A DNA stretch of 64,000 nucleotides. It comes from Enterobacter asburiae. Lineage in GTDB: Bacteria > Pseudomonadota > Gammaproteobacteria > Enterobacterales > Enterobacteriaceae. Of the stretch, positions 32,060 through 42,099 are shown one piece after another (the first letter of the stretch is position 1; every line of letters begins with the position of its first letter). The position numbers were made by a program, and so were the translations under genes. The notes under the pieces are model-generated. The model was not told the origin of the DNA, made no database searches, and was given only the letters and a program-made list of their open reading frames with translations. The DNA is taken from positions 4,402,001-4,466,000 of the forward strand of contig NZ_AP019632.1 of NCBI RefSeq assembly GCF_007035645.1, read 5' to 3'.

Positions 32060-34222
32060 TTAGACTGTTTCCAGCTTCGCATAGGCCGCCACCAGCCATT
32101 TGATCCCCTGCCCCTGGAACGCCACCTGCAGGCGGCTGTGCTCGCCGCTGCCTTCCAGATTCACAATAGTGCCTTCGCCAAACTTCGAATGGCGCACGCG
32201 CTGGCCCAGCTTGTAGCCGGTGTCGGTTTCCGCAATCGGCGAGCCCATGCGCTGATGGCTGACCGGACGGCTGATGCTCGCCCGCAGACGCACCTCTTCC
32301 ACGCACTCCTCCGGCAGTTCGCCGATAAAGCGCGACGGACGGTGATAAACCTCTTTGCCGTACAGACGGCGGGTTTCGGCGTAGGTTAGCGTCAGCTTTT
32401 GCATCGCGCGCGTCACGCCCACGTAGGCCAGACGACGCTCCTCTTCCAGACGTCCGCCTTCATCCAGCGACATCTGGCTCGGGAACATCCCCTCTTCCAT
32501 CCCGACAATAAACACCTGCGGGAACTCCAGACCTTTGGCGGAGTGCAGGGTCATCAGCTGAACCGCATCCTGCCAGGTGTCCGCCTGCCCTTCACCCGCT
32601 TCCAGCGCGGCGTGGGAGAGGAACGCCTGCAGCGGCATCAGATCTTCGTCTTCTTCGTTGTAGCTGAACTGGCGCGTTGCCGTGACCAGTTCCTCTAAGT
32701 TCTCAATACGGGTCTGGCCCTTCTCGCCTTTCTCCTGCTCGTACATGGTTCGCAGGCCGGAGTCTTTAATCACCCGGTCGGTCTGCACGTGCAGCGGCAT
32801 GTCGGCGGTTTCCTGCGCCAGAGCGTCAATCAGCTCAAGGAAGCGCTGTAATGCGCTGGCGGCACGTCCGGCGAGCGCTTTTTCCTGCAGCAGCTCGCGG
32901 CACGCCTGCCACAGCGTCAGCTGGCGATCGCGCGAGGCCTGACGCACAACGTCCAGCGTGCGGTCGCCAATCCCGCGGGTCGGCGTATTGACCACGCGTT
33001 CAAACGCCGCGTCGTCGTTGCGGTTCGCAATGAGGCGCAGATACGACAGCGCATCTTTGATTTCCTGGCGCTCGAAGAAGCGCATGCCGCCATAAATGCG
33101 GTACGGCATGCTCACCTGCAGCAGCGCCTCTTCCAGCACGCGCGACTGGGCGTTGCTGCGGTAGAGAATGGCGCACTGCTCCAGCGCGCCGCCGTTGTCC
33201 TGCCAGGTTTTGATGCGGTTCACCACGAAGCGGGCTTCGTCGAGCTCGTTGAAGGCGCAGTAAATCGAAATCGGTTCGCCGTCGACGCCATCGGTCCACA
33301 GCTTTTTACCCAGACGCCCGTTGTTGTTCTCAATGAGGGCGTTGGCCGCGCTCAGGATGTTGCTGGTTGAACGGTAGTTCTGCTCCAGACGGATGGTTTC
33401 CGCGCCGGGGAAATCGTTGAGGAAGCGCTGGATATTCTCCACCTGCGCCCCGCGCCAGCCGTAGATCGACTGGTCATCGTCGCCCACGATCATCACCTTG
33501 CCGGTATCACCGGCCAGCAGGCGGATCCACGCGTACTGGATGTTGTTGGTATCCTGGAATTCGTCCACCAGGATATTGGTGAAGCGTTCGCGGTAGTGCT
33601 GCAGGATGTGCGGCTTGTTGAGCCACAGCTCGTGGGCGCGCAGCAGCAGCTCGGCGAAATCCACCAGGCCGGCGCGATCGCACGCTTCCTGATAGGCCTT
33701 GTAGACGTTCTGCCAGGTCTGCTCGACCGGGTTGCCGAAGCTCTGAATGTGGTGCGGGCGCAGCCCTTCGTCCTTCTGGCCGTTGATGTACCACATTGCC
33801 TGACGCGGCGGCCACTGCTTCTCGTCGAGGTTCATCGCCTTGATCAGGCGCTTCAGCAAGCGGAGCTGGTCTTCGCTGTCGAGGATCTGGAAATCCTGCG
33901 GCAGGTTGGCGTCCATATGGTGCGCGCGCAGCAGGCGGTGCGCCAGGCCGTGGAAGGTGCCAACCCACATGCCGCCCTGGCTGGTGCCCATCAGCTGAGC
34001 GATACGGTGGCGCATCTCTGCCGCCGCCTTGTTGGTAAACGTCACCGCCATGATGGAGTACGGGGAGCAGTTCTCCACGCTCTGCAGCCAGGCGATACGG
34101 TGAACCAGCACGCGCGTCTTACCACTGCCCGCCCCAGCCAGCACCAGCATGTTGGTGCGCGAGGCGGCAACCGCATCACGCTGTTTGTCATTAAGGCTGT
34201 CGAGCAGGTAAGAAACGTCCAT
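32060..34222 (-). CDS. uvrD: UvrD, DNA helicase II
   Basis: SF1A 3'-5' helicase acting in nucleotide excision repair, mismatch repair and removal of RecA filaments or stalled RNA polymerase. Walker A is AGAGSGKT (about residues 29-36), motif II VDEFQDTN, and the downstream motifs GDDDQSIYGWRGA, LEQNYRS and VGVTRA are intact. The C-terminal Tudor-like domain begins near YKLGQRVRHSKFG. The ATG at 34222 gives MDVSYLL and 720 residues, as in E. coli; a GTG four codons upstream is less likely. A LexA-like box and a strong promoter lie upstream, with a REP unit in the leader. Confidence 0.98.
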   Translation of the reverse strand: MDVSYLLDSLNDKQRDAVAASRTNMLVLAGAGSGKTRVLVHRIAWLQSVENCSPYSIMAVTFTNKAAAEMRHRIAQLMGTSQGGMWVGTFHGLAHRLLRAHHMDANLPQDFQILDSEDQLRLLKRLIKAMNLDEKQWPPRQAMWYINGQKDEGLRPHHIQSFGNPVEQTWQNVYKAYQEACDRAGLVDFAELLLRAHELWLNKPHILQHYRERFTNILVDEFQDTNNIQYAWIRLLAGDTGKVMIVGDDDQSIYGWRGAQVENIQRFLNDFPGAETIRLEQNYRSTSNILSAANALIENNNGRLGKKLWTDGVDGEPISIYCAFNELDEARFVVNRIKTWQDNGGALEQCAILYRSNAQSRVLEEALLQVSMPYRIYGGMRFFERQEIKDALSYLRLIANRNDDAAFERVVNTPTRGIGDRTLDVVRQASRDRQLTLWQACRELLQEKALAGRAASALQRFLELIDALAQETADMPLHVQTDRVIKDSGLRTMYEQEKGEKGQTRIENLEELVTATRQFSYNEEDEDLMPLQAFLSHAALEAGEGQADTWQDAVQLMTLHSAKGLEFPQVFIVGMEEGMFPSQMSLDEGGRLEEERRLAYVGVTRAMQKLTLTYAETRRLYGKEVYHRPSRFIGELPEECVEEVRLRASISRPVSHQRMGSPIAETDTGYKLGQRVRHSKFGEGTIVNLEGSGEHSRLQVAFQGQGIKWLVAAYAKLETV

Positions 34223-34259
34223 TGGCACCGTCACATAGTATTCAGGAACACAGCAAAGC

Positions 34260-34289
34260 GCCCGGTGGCGCTTCGCTTACCGGGCCTAC
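34260..34289. repeat. REP unit in the uvrD 5' leader
   Basis: GCCCGGTGGCGCTTCGCTTA with the CCGGGCCTAC end forms a GCCCGGT/ACCGGGC hairpin. It lies between the LexA-like box (34302-34317) and the uvrD ATG (34222), so it should be transcribed as part of the uvrD leader. Confidence 0.82.
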
Positions 34290-34301
34290 AACTGCAAACC
34301 C

Positions 34302-34317
34302 CTGGTAATTTATACAA
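34302..34317. promoter_or_regulatory. LexA (SOS) box of uvrD
   Basis: CTGG-TAATTTAT-ACAA fits CTGT-N8-ACAG with one mismatch in each half and an AT-rich centre. It lies just downstream of the uvrD promoter start point. In E. coli uvrD is a LexA regulon member with a similarly imperfect box. Confidence 0.65.
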
Positions 34318-34328
34318 TATTACTGGTG

Positions 34329-34356
34329 ATTATATCAGCGTCGTGAGGGATGCCAA
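34329..34356 (-). promoter_or_regulatory. uvrD promoter
   Basis: Minus strand TTGGCA (34356-34351), 16 bp, TATAAT (34334-34329). The -10 is perfect. The start is predicted near 34322, about 100 nt before the uvrD ATG. It overlaps the last codons of yigB. Confidence 0.78.
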
Positions 34357-35046
34357 CCGTGAAATTTCCACGTGCGGCAGAAGACGGCTGTCGGTTGCGG
34401 TCATCAGCTCCGCATTTTCCGGCTTGATCCAGCAGGCCTGCATCCCGCAGCGAATAGCACCGGCCACGTCTGTGGTCAGGTCATCCCCCACGTGCAGAAT
34501 GTTACCCAGCGGCAGGTTAAGCTTATCCGCCGCCAGATGGTACATATCATTAAACGGCTTCGCGCGCCCGTGCGGGCCCGCGCGCAGCACAAATTCAAAG
34601 TAATCGCTGAGGCCAAACAGCTCGGGCTGGGCATTGCCGTTGGTGATGGCCACCAGCGGCCACTTTTCGGCAAGCTTCGCCAGCGTGTCGTGGGTCTCCT
34701 GCGGCACGTCGATACGGCTGCGCCATTTGGCAAAGTTTTCCATGGCCGCTTCGGCACCGATGGCCGCGTCCTGCGCGCTCAGGCCAGCATTGAGCATCGC
34801 CTGCTCGACCGCACGACGACGCCATTCGGTCACGTCGTGGTAAATGTCCGGCTCGGTTTCCCGCAGGGACTGACGGAGCTTCTGAAAGTCCTTGTTCTGT
34901 ATCGCTTTCAGCGCGGGGTGGTAGTTCTGCACAAACGCCAGCGACTCCTGCTCGGTACGCAGGATCACCTCGCGGTTGTCATAAAGGGTGTCATCAAGGT
35001 CAAACGTCAGAGCTGAGATCTGACCGAGTGGGCGGTAAAAACGCAT
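34330..35046 (-). CDS. yigB: YigB, HAD-family flavin mononucleotide phosphatase
   Basis: HAD phosphatase. The E. coli homologue dephosphorylates FMN and the riboflavin precursor 5-amino-6-(5-phosphoribitylamino)uracil. Motif I is [10 protein letters not shown], motif [10 protein letters not shown], and motif [12 protein letters not shown]. It has 238 residues, as in E. coli. Its start codon shares a base with the xerC stop region (coordinates meet at 35046), indicating coupled translation in the lptM-dapF-yigA-xerC-yigB run. The uvrD promoter lies inside its 3' end. Confidence 0.95.
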   Translation of the reverse strand: MRFYRPLGQISALTFDLDDTLYDNREVILRTEQESLAFVQNYHPALKAIQNKDFQKLRQSLRETEPDIYHDVTEWRRRAVEQAMLNAGLSAQDAAIGAEAAMENFAKWRSRIDVPQETHDTLAKLAEKWPLVAITNGNAQPELFGLSDYFEFVLRAGPHGRAKPFNDMYHLAADKLNLPLGNILHVGDDLTTDVAGAIRCGMQACWIKPENAELMTATDSRLLPHVEISRLASLTTLI

Positions 35047-35948
35047 TATTTCCCCCGTTTGGCGCGTGGATGCGCCGCGTCATACACCGAGGCAAGGTGT
35101 TGGAAGTCTAAGTGGGTATAAATTTGTGTGGTCGACAGGTTCGCGTGGCCAAGCAGTTCCTGCACGCCGCGCAGATCGCCGCTCGACTCAAGCATGTGTG
35201 TCGCAAAGGAGTGGCGCAGCTTGTGCGGGTGAACGTGGCTGTTCAGCCCCTGCTTAATGCCCCACTCCGCAAAGCGCTTCTGGACGTTACGCGCCGAGAT
35301 CCGTTTGCCGAGCTTCGACAGGAACAGCGCATCCTCTTCGCTGCCAAACAGCCCGCGCAGGTCAAGCCAGTGCTCAATCCAGGAAACCGCATTGCGGCCA
35401 ATCGGCAGGCGGCGCTCTTTGCTGCCCTTGCCCATCACCCACACTTCACCGGATTCCAGATCGAGGTGTTTGATATCAAGATTAACCAGCTCGGACAGAC
35501 GCAGCCCGGCACCGTACATCACCTCCAGCATCGCGCGGTCGCGCACGGCGAGCGGATCGTTAAGGTCGATATCCAGCAGGCGGTTTACGTCGTCGACGTC
35601 GATATTTTTAGGCAGATGGCGCGGCGCTTTCGGCGTGGCGATCCCCTTTGCCGGGTTGGCTTTTAAGCCCCCCTGGCTGACCAGCCAGTCGAAGAAACTG
35701 CGCAGCGCTGAGAGCCTGAGCGCCAGGCTCGCCGGGCTGAGATTTTTTTTACGGCTACGCACGACGAACCCGCGTACCGTCGCAGCGTCACATTGTTGCC
35801 AGCTTTTCAGGCCGATGTCGTCGGCGATCTGCATGATGGCATCAAGCTGACGCTGGTAGTTGAGCAGGGTAATGGGGCTAAGCTGACGCTCCACGCCCAG
35901 ATAGCGCAGAAAGCGCGAGACGTCAGTGGCGAGCAGTCCGTCCATCAT
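35046..35948 (-). CDS. xerC: XerC, tyrosine site-specific recombinase
   Basis: Works with XerD and FtsK at dif to resolve chromosome dimers, and at plasmid cer/psi sites. The active-site residues of tyrosine recombinases are visible: Arg in [10 protein letters not shown], Lys in [10 protein letters not shown], HxxR in [10 protein letters not shown], then His in [11 protein letters not shown] and the nucleophilic Tyr in IYTHLDF. It has 300 residues (298 in E. coli), with a slightly different N-terminus. The ATG overlaps the yigA stop as ATGA; a second ATG directly follows and could also serve. Confidence 0.97.
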   Translation of the reverse strand: MMDGLLATDVSRFLRYLGVERQLSPITLLNYQRQLDAIMQIADDIGLKSWQQCDAATVRGFVVRSRKKNLSPASLALRLSALRSFFDWLVSQGGLKANPAKGIATPKAPRHLPKNIDVDDVNRLLDIDLNDPLAVRDRAMLEVMYGAGLRLSELVNLDIKHLDLESGEVWVMGKGSKERRLPIGRNAVSWIEHWLDLRGLFGSEEDALFLSKLGKRISARNVQKRFAEWGIKQGLNSHVHPHKLRHSFATHMLESSGDLRGVQELLGHANLSTTQIYTHLDFQHLASVYDAAHPRAKRGK

Positions 35949-36652
35949 ACGCGCTCAATCCAGCGCTCCAGCAGCTCGGGCAGCATCAGGGCGATCTCCT
36001 GCAGCAGGTGCGTGGCTTGCCCCTGCTCATAGTGATGCGCATCGCGGCTGGTAAATAACATGACTCCCAGATCGCCATCGCGCCCCATCAGCGACATCGC
36101 CACCGAGCCAATCGCTTTGGCTTCCGGTAACACCACCAGTAGCTCAGGCCCGTTCAGCGGCCCCAGATAGTGGTGCTCATGGCCCAGACGCTGAATGCGC
36201 AGCGGTTCAAACGCCTGACGGCTGAGCGCCAGATGGGTGAACCCCGACGGTGCGCCAATGCGCCAGCGGTCAGGGAAAAGGCGAATCGTTGCGCCCGCCA
36301 GCCCCAGCTCGCGAGCCCAGCGGTGGAAGCGGCTGAGGAACTCGTCAAGACTGTGCGCCGACGCCAGACGCGCCTGCAGATGCAGCAGACGATAGAACAG
36401 GCTTTCGTTGGTGCTGGCCTGCTCCATCAGCAGCGTCATGTTCTCTTCTAGCTGATTGATGTGGTTGCGCGAGCGCGCCATGTGCCATTCGACCAGCGAC
36501 ACGGTCCCGCGAACCGGATGCGGCACGCGCATCTCTTCGACGACGCGTGCATTACGAATAAAAAACTCAGGATTGCGCAGCAGATAATCAACAACAGCTC
36601 TGTCGTCCAGTTCCGTCACTGTTTCCTGCAGTTCTTCCCCTGGTTGTTTCAT
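35945..36652 (-). CDS. yigA: YigA, DUF484 protein (GAF-like)
   Basis: This 235-residue DUF484 protein of unknown function is conserved next to xerC and dapF across gammaproteobacteria. The N-terminal helical part includes [22 protein letters not shown], and the rest resembles a GAF fold with [20 protein letters not shown]. It overlaps dapF and xerC by four bases on each side, so it is tightly coupled with cell-wall and chromosome-resolution genes. No catalytic motif is recognisable. Confidence 0.9.
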   Translation of the reverse strand: MKQPGEELQETVTELDDRAVVDYLLRNPEFFIRNARVVEEMRVPHPVRGTVSLVEWHMARSRNHINQLEENMTLLMEQASTNESLFYRLLHLQARLASAHSLDEFLSRFHRWARELGLAGATIRLFPDRWRIGAPSGFTHLALSRQAFEPLRIQRLGHEHHYLGPLNGPELLVVLPEAKAIGSVAMSLMGRDGDLGVMLFTSRDAHHYEQGQATHLLQEIALMLPELLERWIERV

Positions 36653-37473
36653 AGATGGATAAACCCGTCATAGACATGTGCCGCCGGGCCAGTCATATAA
36701 AGTGGATGACCCGGTCCTTTCCAGGCGATATCAAGCCGACCGCCCGGTAATTCCACGCGAACCTCTTCAGCCAGTAACCCCTGGGAGATGCCCACGGCCA
36801 CCGCTGCACAGGCACCGCTTCCGCAGGCCTGAGTCTCGCCCGCGCCGCGCTCGTAAACCCGCAGGCGAATGTGCTCGCGCTTCACCACCTGCATAAAGCC
36901 GATGTTCGCGCGCTCCGGGAAACGTTCATGGCTTTCCAGCACCGGGCCGAGCGTTTCGACCGCGGCGGTTTCCACATCATCAACCTGAATCACGCAGTGT
37001 GGGTTACCCATTGAGACGACGCCGCACAATACTGTCTGCTCGGCCGCACGCATAATATAGGTCTTTTCCGCTTTGTTTGCGCGAAACGGCACGACGGAGG
37101 GCTCGAAGTTAGGCTCGCCCATGTTCACGCGCACCAGCTCATCATCGGTGACGCTGAGCACCATGCGGCCATTGGCCGTGCTGACGCGAATATCACGCTT
37201 GTTGGTCAGCCCTTTCAGGCGGACAAAGCGGGCAAAACAGCGCGCGCCGTTGCCGCACTGGTTAACTTCGCTGCCGTCCGCGTTAAAAATACGGTAGTGG
37301 AAATCGAGGTCGGGATCGTACGGTGGCTCGACCACCAGCAGCTGATCGAACCCCACGCCCAGATGCCGATCCGCCAGGCGACGGATCAGTTCCGGGGAGA
37401 AAAACACATTCTGCGTTACCGCGTCGACGACCATAAAATCATTGCCAAGGCCATGCATTTTAGAGAACTGCAT
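36649..37473 (-). CDS. dapF: DapF, diaminopimelate epimerase
   Basis: Converts LL- to meso-diaminopimelate for lysine and peptidoglycan synthesis. The two-cysteine racemase pair is present: Cys73 in NQCGNGARC and the second Cys in [11 protein letters not shown]. The start at 37473 gives [13 protein letters not shown] and 274 residues, as in E. coli, with GGAG six bases upstream. ATGs at 37476 and 37485 are less likely because the ribosome site lies within or too near them. It follows lptM by 35 bp and overlaps yigA by four bases. Confidence 0.97.
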   Translation of the reverse strand: MQFSKMHGLGNDFMVVDAVTQNVFFSPELIRRLADRHLGVGFDQLLVVEPPYDPDLDFHYRIFNADGSEVNQCGNGARCFARFVRLKGLTNKRDIRVSTANGRMVLSVTDDELVRVNMGEPNFEPSVVPFRANKAEKTYIMRAAEQTVLCGVVSMGNPHCVIQVDDVETAAVETLGPVLESHERFPERANIGFMQVVKREHIRLRVYERGAGETQACGSGACAAVAVGISQGLLAEEVRVELPGGRLDIAWKGPGHPLYMTGPAAHVYDGFIHL

Positions 37474-37508
37474 CATTTGCTCCATTGCGCGGGTACAGAA
37501 CGTTGTCG

Positions 37509-37712
37509 TCAGAGATTAACCTGAGTCGGGCCACCGTTGTCGCCACGATCGTTAGTATTTGGCGTGGTGGACTCAATGCCGCTTTGCACGGGTTTCGTCG
37601 GCGGCGGCGCGGTTTTATCCGCAGGTGGGAAGTACAGTGGTCCCTTCAGTCCGCAGCCAGTCAGGCTAAACAGCGTGATGAGAACGGCAAGCGTTCGGAA
37701 AGCGTTTTTCAT
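37509..37712 (-). CDS. lptM: LptM (YifL), small lipoprotein of LPS transport
   Basis: This 67-residue lipoprotein has the signal [20 protein letters not shown] and a lipobox LTGC, with Cys20 the predicted lipidated residue. [13 protein letters not shown] follows, then a Pro/Thr-rich disordered tail. In E. coli LptM binds the LptD-LptE translocon and assists LptD disulfide maturation. It is translated within the larger dapF operon and lies divergently from cyaY. A longer in-frame reading upstream would run into cyaY and is not supported. Confidence 0.92.
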   Translation of the reverse strand: MKNAFRTLAVLITLFSLTGCGLKGPLYFPPADKTAPPPTKPVQSGIESTTPNTNDRGDNGGPTQVNL

Positions 37713-37847
37713 TATAAAGTTGCCCGTAAGTTCAAATCTGTTTCTATCATCGCAGGAGAAGACACAAAAGCAAGAGTTTGCCGCTTTCCTGCAACGGGAA
37801 TTATTTAGGGTTATACTGCCGGCATCACGAAAAACAGGAACAAAACC

Positions 37848-38168
37848 ATGAACGACAGTGAATTCCATCGCCTTGCCGACAACCTGTGGATGACCATCGA
37901 AGAGCGTCTTGACGACTGGGATGGCGACAGCGATATCGATTGTGAAATCAACGGCGGCATTCTGACCCTGAGCTTCGAAAATGGCAGCAAAATTATTATT
38001 AACCGCCAGGAGCCGCTTCACCAGGTGTGGCTGGCCGCGAAACAGGGCGGCTATCATTTCGATCTGAAGGACGGGGAATGGGTTTGCGACCGTAGCGGCG
38101 TACCGTTCTGGGATCTGCTGGAACAGGCGGCGACCGCGCAGGCGGGTGAGGCTGTGAGTTTCAGGTAG
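37848..38168 (+). CDS. cyaY: CyaY, bacterial frataxin
   Basis: Frataxin homologue that binds iron and modulates iron-sulfur cluster assembly by IscS/IscU. The 106-residue product equals E. coli CyaY. The acidic N-terminal helix ([20 protein letters not shown]) leads to [27 protein letters not shown] and GGYHFDL. A -10-like TATACT lies at 37812-37817, but the matching -35 is weak. The gene is divergent from lptM and convergent with cyaA. Confidence 0.96.
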   Translation: MNDSEFHRLADNLWMTIEERLDDWDGDSDIDCEINGGILTLSFENGSKIIINRQEPLHQVWLAAKQGGYHFDLKDGEWVCDRSGVPFWDLLEQAATAQAGEAVSFR

Positions 38169-38175
38169 TTTTGTT

Positions 38176-38251
38176 GCCGGGTGGCGCTGCGCTTACCCGG
38201 CCTACGGGTTCGAGCTGTTGTAGGCCCGGTAAGGCGTAGCCGCCACCGGGC
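38176..38251. repeat. BIME: two inverted REP units between cyaY and cyaA
   Basis: REP units at 38176-38205 (GCCGGGTGGCGCTGCGCTTA plus CCCGGCCTAC) and, inverted, 38220-38251 (GTAGGCCCGGTAAGGCGTAG onwards) are separated by 14 bp. They fill the space between two convergent genes, a common BIME position. Confidence 0.88.
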
Positions 38252-38263
38252 GAGCGAAAAGGC

Positions 38264-40807
38264 TCAGGAGAAATACTGCTGCAACAGCGGCGCGGTGTCC
38301 TGATTGGCAGGCGCGGCAGGCGTTACGGCCTGGGTACGGAACGGGATCACCTGCGTACGTCCGTCGACGTTCACAATCTGGTAGAACTGCGGCAGGTTAA
38401 AGTTGATAAAGCTTGAGCCGTAGGTGAAACGGTCATGCGAAGAGGAGTAGAAGCGGCTGACGTCGCGCACCAGCTCCTCTTTACTGCCTTCACAGTGGTG
38501 ATACACCTCGGCGCGGTTGGTTTCATCCAGAATGTAGATGTTGAACCCGGCATCGTCGCCCGACTCTTCAAAGAAGAACTGAATAATCCCTTCGCTGGCG
38601 AATCCGTCCACCACCTGCGGCAGCTTAACGTGGTTGGTTTCCACCTGCACCGACAGGCCATGCAGCTTGTTGTGTGAAATCGCGCCGTAGAACTCGATGG
38701 CGTTTTCCAGCTTCTGTACCGACACGTTCAGGCGTTCGAAGAACAGGCCCCAGGTCTGACCGGAAACGCGCAGCGCTTTAAAGCGTCCGGTTTCCTGACG
38801 GGTGCTGGACAGACGCAGTTCGATACACTCAGAAACCAGCTGCTGCACGCGGGTACGAATTAAACCGCGCAGGTGCTGGCTGTAGCAGAACACCTCAACG
38901 CTGTCCGGCGGTGCGGCATCCTGGTGCATCTTGCCGAGAATCGTTTTCAGCGCTTCGATCATCGCCTGCTCGCCGTTGAAATGCAGGGTACGCACTTCGT
39001 TCCACGAGTTGCGGTACAGCAGATCCACGCTGCCCACCAGACAGTTTTGCTGCTCGCCAAAGCTGAAGACGTCCAGCTTGCGGAAGTCAAAGTGAACCAC
39101 CTGATTGCGGAAGGCCGCCGTCGGGTCGTATTCCAGGTTGACGATAATCGCCAGATGGCGAATTTCGCACGGGCTGTAGAGCGCTTTCGGCGTTGGGGCA
39201 GGCAGACGCAGCGGGAAGTGGTGCGACACATCCGCGACCATCTCCTGCAGCTTAGCGAGATCTACCACCTCGTTACCTTTGATAAACAGGCGCGTGCGCG
39301 AGGTCAGCAGGCCGTTAAACCAGGCCCAGGCCACCAGCTTGTTCAGGTAGCGGTTATACTCCAGCGGCTGATGGCTGATGATTGAGTCCATGCTTGGCGC
39401 ACGGTTATACAGATACCACCCGGTGCGGTTTGCGCGGCCCGGCGGCACGTAGATAAAGGTCAGGTTCGGTTCTGACAGGTCTGGCGAAATCTGCGGGTTA
39501 ACCAGGGTGACTTTGCCCGGCAGCGCTTCAAACGCGGCGTACAGCTTACGGGTCAATACCCCGATGTCCTGCGGGCTGGCGGAAACGCTGAGGTTGTTAC
39601 GGCGCGCAAAGCGGATCAGGTTACGGTAGCTTTGCATCATCGCATCGAGCAGTTCGTTGTGCGCTTCACGCACCTGATCGATTTTCCAGTTGGCCCGGTT
39701 GTCGAGCATGGACAGACGTGCTTCGTCCCATCCCCACTCTTTCACTAGCTGACTGACCACTTCACGACGCCAGCCCACGCAGGCGCGCTCGCGGCTCAAT
39801 TTCTCACAGACTTTGAGATAGAAACATCGACGCACCAGGTCAAGACGCGTGGTGTCATCAATAGCTTTCAGGTATTCGGTCACGCGCTCCAGCATCATGC
39901 AGTAGGCGTCCAGCCCGAAGGAGACGATCTCCCCGTCGTGCAGACGCTGCTTGATATCTTTCGCCAGCAGGCGCGGCGTAGGGTATTCCCAGGAATAGGC
40001 TTCCAGCAGCAGCGTTTTCAGCACCGCTTTGTACGGTGAGTCGATACTCTTATAGAGCTGCCAGAGGCTTGCGCCAAAGTACTCTTCGGCTGACAGAGAG
40101 CTGAGGCCGCCAAGATCCAGCCATTCGTTTGGCGTCAGTACGCCCTGCGCGTAAAGCGACATGACGTAGTCATCGTAATGCTCTTCTTCTTCGCACGGGA
40201 CCATATTCCACAGAATACGCTTCCCGGCCAGACGCACGGCAGTACGGTAAAATTCATCCAGCAGTAAGATGTGCTGAGTCGAGCCGCAGTCCTCACCACC
40301 CAGACTGCCGCTTTCGTTATGGCGGAAACGGTTTTCATCAATCAGGAAGAAGCTTACTTCCACGCCGAGCGAGGCCGCCCAGCTCTCCAGCAGGCTGCAC
40401 TTGCGCTGCAGCAGCTGACGCTCGTCGTTATCGAGCCAGGACTGATGGCAGACCCAGATGTCCAGGTCCGAAGAACAGCTTTGCCCTACCGATGAGGTGC
40501 TCCCCATAGAGTAAACGCCGGTAATCGGCAGTTCACCTTTTGGAGACTCCTGTGGCGGCATGCCGCGGTAGAGTTCCAGCTCGTTCAGGTAATGCTGTTG
40601 GGTTTCATCAGGCGTGAAAAGGCAAATGCCCTGGGGAACGTTACCGTCAAGGTAGCCAGGCATCAGCGGATGGTGATAGTGCAATAATGTCGGCAGCAGA
40701 CTGTATACCTGCTGGAAAGCAGGGCCCATGGCAGCAAGCGCGCGATCCACACGCAGTTGATTAATGGCATCCAGTCTCTGTTTCAGAGTCTCAATATAGA
40801 GGTACAA
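38264..40807 (-). CDS. cyaA: CyaA, class I adenylate cyclase
   Basis: Makes cAMP from ATP; its regulatory half is controlled by phosphorylated EIIA-Glc. The catalytic N-terminal half carries the nucleotidyltransferase motif [20 protein letters not shown]. The C-terminal regulatory half runs to the end [12 protein letters not shown]. The product is 847 residues (848 in E. coli). The start codon is TTG (40807-40805), giving [21 protein letters not shown]. coli cyaA also uses TTG, which limits its translation. A CRP site lies upstream, overlapping the likely promoter. Confidence 0.97.
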   Translation of the reverse strand: MYLYIETLKQRLDAINQLRVDRALAAMGPAFQQVYSLLPTLLHYHHPLMPGYLDGNVPQGICLFTPDETQQHYLNELELYRGMPPQESPKGELPITGVYSMGSTSSVGQSCSSDLDIWVCHQSWLDNDERQLLQRKCSLLESWAASLGVEVSFFLIDENRFRHNESGSLGGEDCGSTQHILLLDEFYRTAVRLAGKRILWNMVPCEEEEHYDDYVMSLYAQGVLTPNEWLDLGGLSSLSAEEYFGASLWQLYKSIDSPYKAVLKTLLLEAYSWEYPTPRLLAKDIKQRLHDGEIVSFGLDAYCMMLERVTEYLKAIDDTTRLDLVRRCFYLKVCEKLSRERACVGWRREVVSQLVKEWGWDEARLSMLDNRANWKIDQVREAHNELLDAMMQSYRNLIRFARRNNLSVSASPQDIGVLTRKLYAAFEALPGKVTLVNPQISPDLSEPNLTFIYVPPGRANRTGWYLYNRAPSMDSIISHQPLEYNRYLNKLVAWAWFNGLLTSRTRLFIKGNEVVDLAKLQEMVADVSHHFPLRLPAPTPKALYSPCEIRHLAIIVNLEYDPTAAFRNQVVHFDFRKLDVFSFGEQQNCLVGSVDLLYRNSWNEVRTLHFNGEQAMIEALKTILGKMHQDAAPPDSVEVFCYSQHLRGLIRTRVQQLVSECIELRLSSTRQETGRFKALRVSGQTWGLFFERLNVSVQKLENAIEFYGAISHNKLHGLSVQVETNHVKLPQVVDGFASEGIIQFFFEESGDDAGFNIYILDETNRAEVYHHCEGSKEELVRDVSRFYSSSHDRFTYGSSFINFNLPQFYQIVNVDGRTQVIPFRTQAVTPAAPANQDTAPLLQQYFS

Positions 40808-40948
40808 GACGTATCGCCTGATGTTTCCGGGTGTCGCAAGCTATTCAAAACACGAATAACAGCGGACCCGCAGTATTTCAAAAAGATAACCGTTACCCTT
40901 TTTCGCCCTTATCATTTTTGGCGGTAGCGACGAAAAAATGGTCTAAAA

Positions 40949-40964
40949 CGTGATCAATTTAACA
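40949..40964. promoter_or_regulatory. CRP site over the cyaA promoter
   Basis: On the cyaA strand TGTTA-AATTGA-TCACG matches CRP half-sites 4 of 5 each, within GGTGTTAAATTGATCACG, which appears identical to the E. coli cyaA P2 site. It overlaps a -10-like TTAAAT, so CRP-cAMP binding should repress cyaA. The rest of the 350-bp cyaA-hemC gap holds an inverted repeat at 40994-41011 and otherwise nothing I recognise. Confidence 0.8.
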
Positions 40965-40993
40965 CCTTGCCGGTTGACCGTAAAGAAAGATGC

Positions 40994-41011
40994 GCTACAT
41001 ACAAGTGTAGC
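40994..41011. repeat. Short inverted repeat in the cyaA-hemC gap
   Basis: GCTACA-TACAAG-TGTAGC is a perfect 6-bp inverted repeat with a 6-bp centre, 30 bp from the CRP site. It could be an operator or a chance palindrome. The hemC promoter was not resolved, but TTGACC at 40974-40979 lies nearby. Confidence 0.4.
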
Positions 41012-41157
41012 ACCGTTCTGTACGTGTAAATTCCTGAATACGGCTATGGCTGACGAATACGCCGCCTTGTCCCTCTCACGCTTCATCAACCGTAAAACTG
41101 CCATCCCAGAGTCAACAATGTTAGGATGGTTAGCGATTGATAATGACGGTAACAAGC

Positions 41158-42099
41158 ATGTTAGACAATGTTTTGAGAATTGCCACACGCCAAAGCCCCC
41201 TCGCGCTCTGGCAGGCACATTATGTGAAGCAGCGCCTTGAAGCCTGCCACAGTGGATTGCGCGTCGAGCTGGTGCCGATGGTCACGCGCGGTGACGTGAT
41301 CCTCGATACGCCCCTGGCGAAAGTGGGCGGCAAAGGCCTGTTTGTCAAAGAACTGGAACTGGCATTGCTTGAGAACCGCGCCGATATCGCCGTACATTCA
41401 ATGAAAGACGTGCCCGTCGAGTTCCCGGAAGGGCTGGGGCTGGTGACCATCTGCGAGCGCGAAGATCCGCGCGATGCGTTTGTCTCTAACCACTATGACT
41501 CCCTCGACGCGCTGCCGGAGGGTAGCGTGGTTGGCACGTCCAGTTTACGCCGTCAGTGTCAGCTGGCAGAGCGCCGTCCTGACCTGATCATTCGCTCGCT
41601 GCGCGGTAACGTCGGCACGCGTCTGGGCAAGCTGGATAACGGCGATTACGATGCCATTATCCTCGCCGTTGCCGGCCTCAAGCGTCTGGGGCTGGAGTCG
41701 CGCATTCGCGTGGCGTTGCCGCCAGAGCTGTCGCTTCCGGCCGTGGGCCAGGGTGCCGTCGGCATCGAGTGCCGTCTGGACGATGCGCGTACCCGCGAAC
41801 TGCTCGCACCGCTGAACCATGACGAGACCGCTATCCGCGTAAAAGCCGAGCGTGCGATGAATACCCGCCTCGAAGGAGGATGTCAGGTACCGATTGGCAG
41901 CTATGCTGAATTAACAGAAGGTGAGCTGTGGCTGCGCGCGCTGGTAGGCGCTCCGGACGGTTCCCAGATGGTACGCGGCGAACGTCGCGGTAAAGCGCAA
42001 GATGCCGAGGAGCTTGGCGTGTCGCTGGCGGAAGAGCTGCTGGATAACGGCGCCCGCGAGATTCTGGCTGACGTTTATAATGGAGAGCCCCCTGCATGA
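41158..42099 (+). CDS. hemC: HemC, porphobilinogen deaminase
   Basis: Joins four porphobilinogen units into hydroxymethylbilane. The dipyrromethane cofactor is attached to Cys242, visible in [10 protein letters not shown]. The substrate-binding Arg-rich loops [11 protein letters not shown] and [11 protein letters not shown] are intact. The ATG at 41158 gives [19 protein letters not shown] and 313 residues, as in E. coli; two earlier in-frame ATGs add only seven residues and have no ribosome site. It overlaps hemD by four bases (ATGA) as the first gene of hemCDXY. Confidence 0.98.
   Translation: MLDNVLRIATRQSPLALWQAHYVKQRLEACHSGLRVELVPMVTRGDVILDTPLAKVGGKGLFVKELELALLENRADIAVHSMKDVPVEFPEGLGLVTICEREDPRDAFVSNHYDSLDALPEGSVVGTSSLRRQCQLAERRPDLIIRSLRGNVGTRLGKLDNGDYDAIILAVAGLKRLGLESRIRVALPPELSLPAVGQGAVGIECRLDDARTRELLAPLNHDETAIRVKAERAMNTRLEGGCQVPIGSYAELTEGELWLRALVGAPDGSQMVRGERRGKAQDAEELGVSLAEELLDNGAREILADVYNGEPPA

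Noticed and set aside
33596..34603. 335-codon open frame opposite uvrD and yigB
   Set aside because: It spans the uvrD promoter and two real genes and has no recognisable protein features.
37509..38057. 182-codon reading that includes lptM
   Set aside because: Only the last 67 codons form the lipoprotein LptM; the upstream part runs antisense through cyaY.
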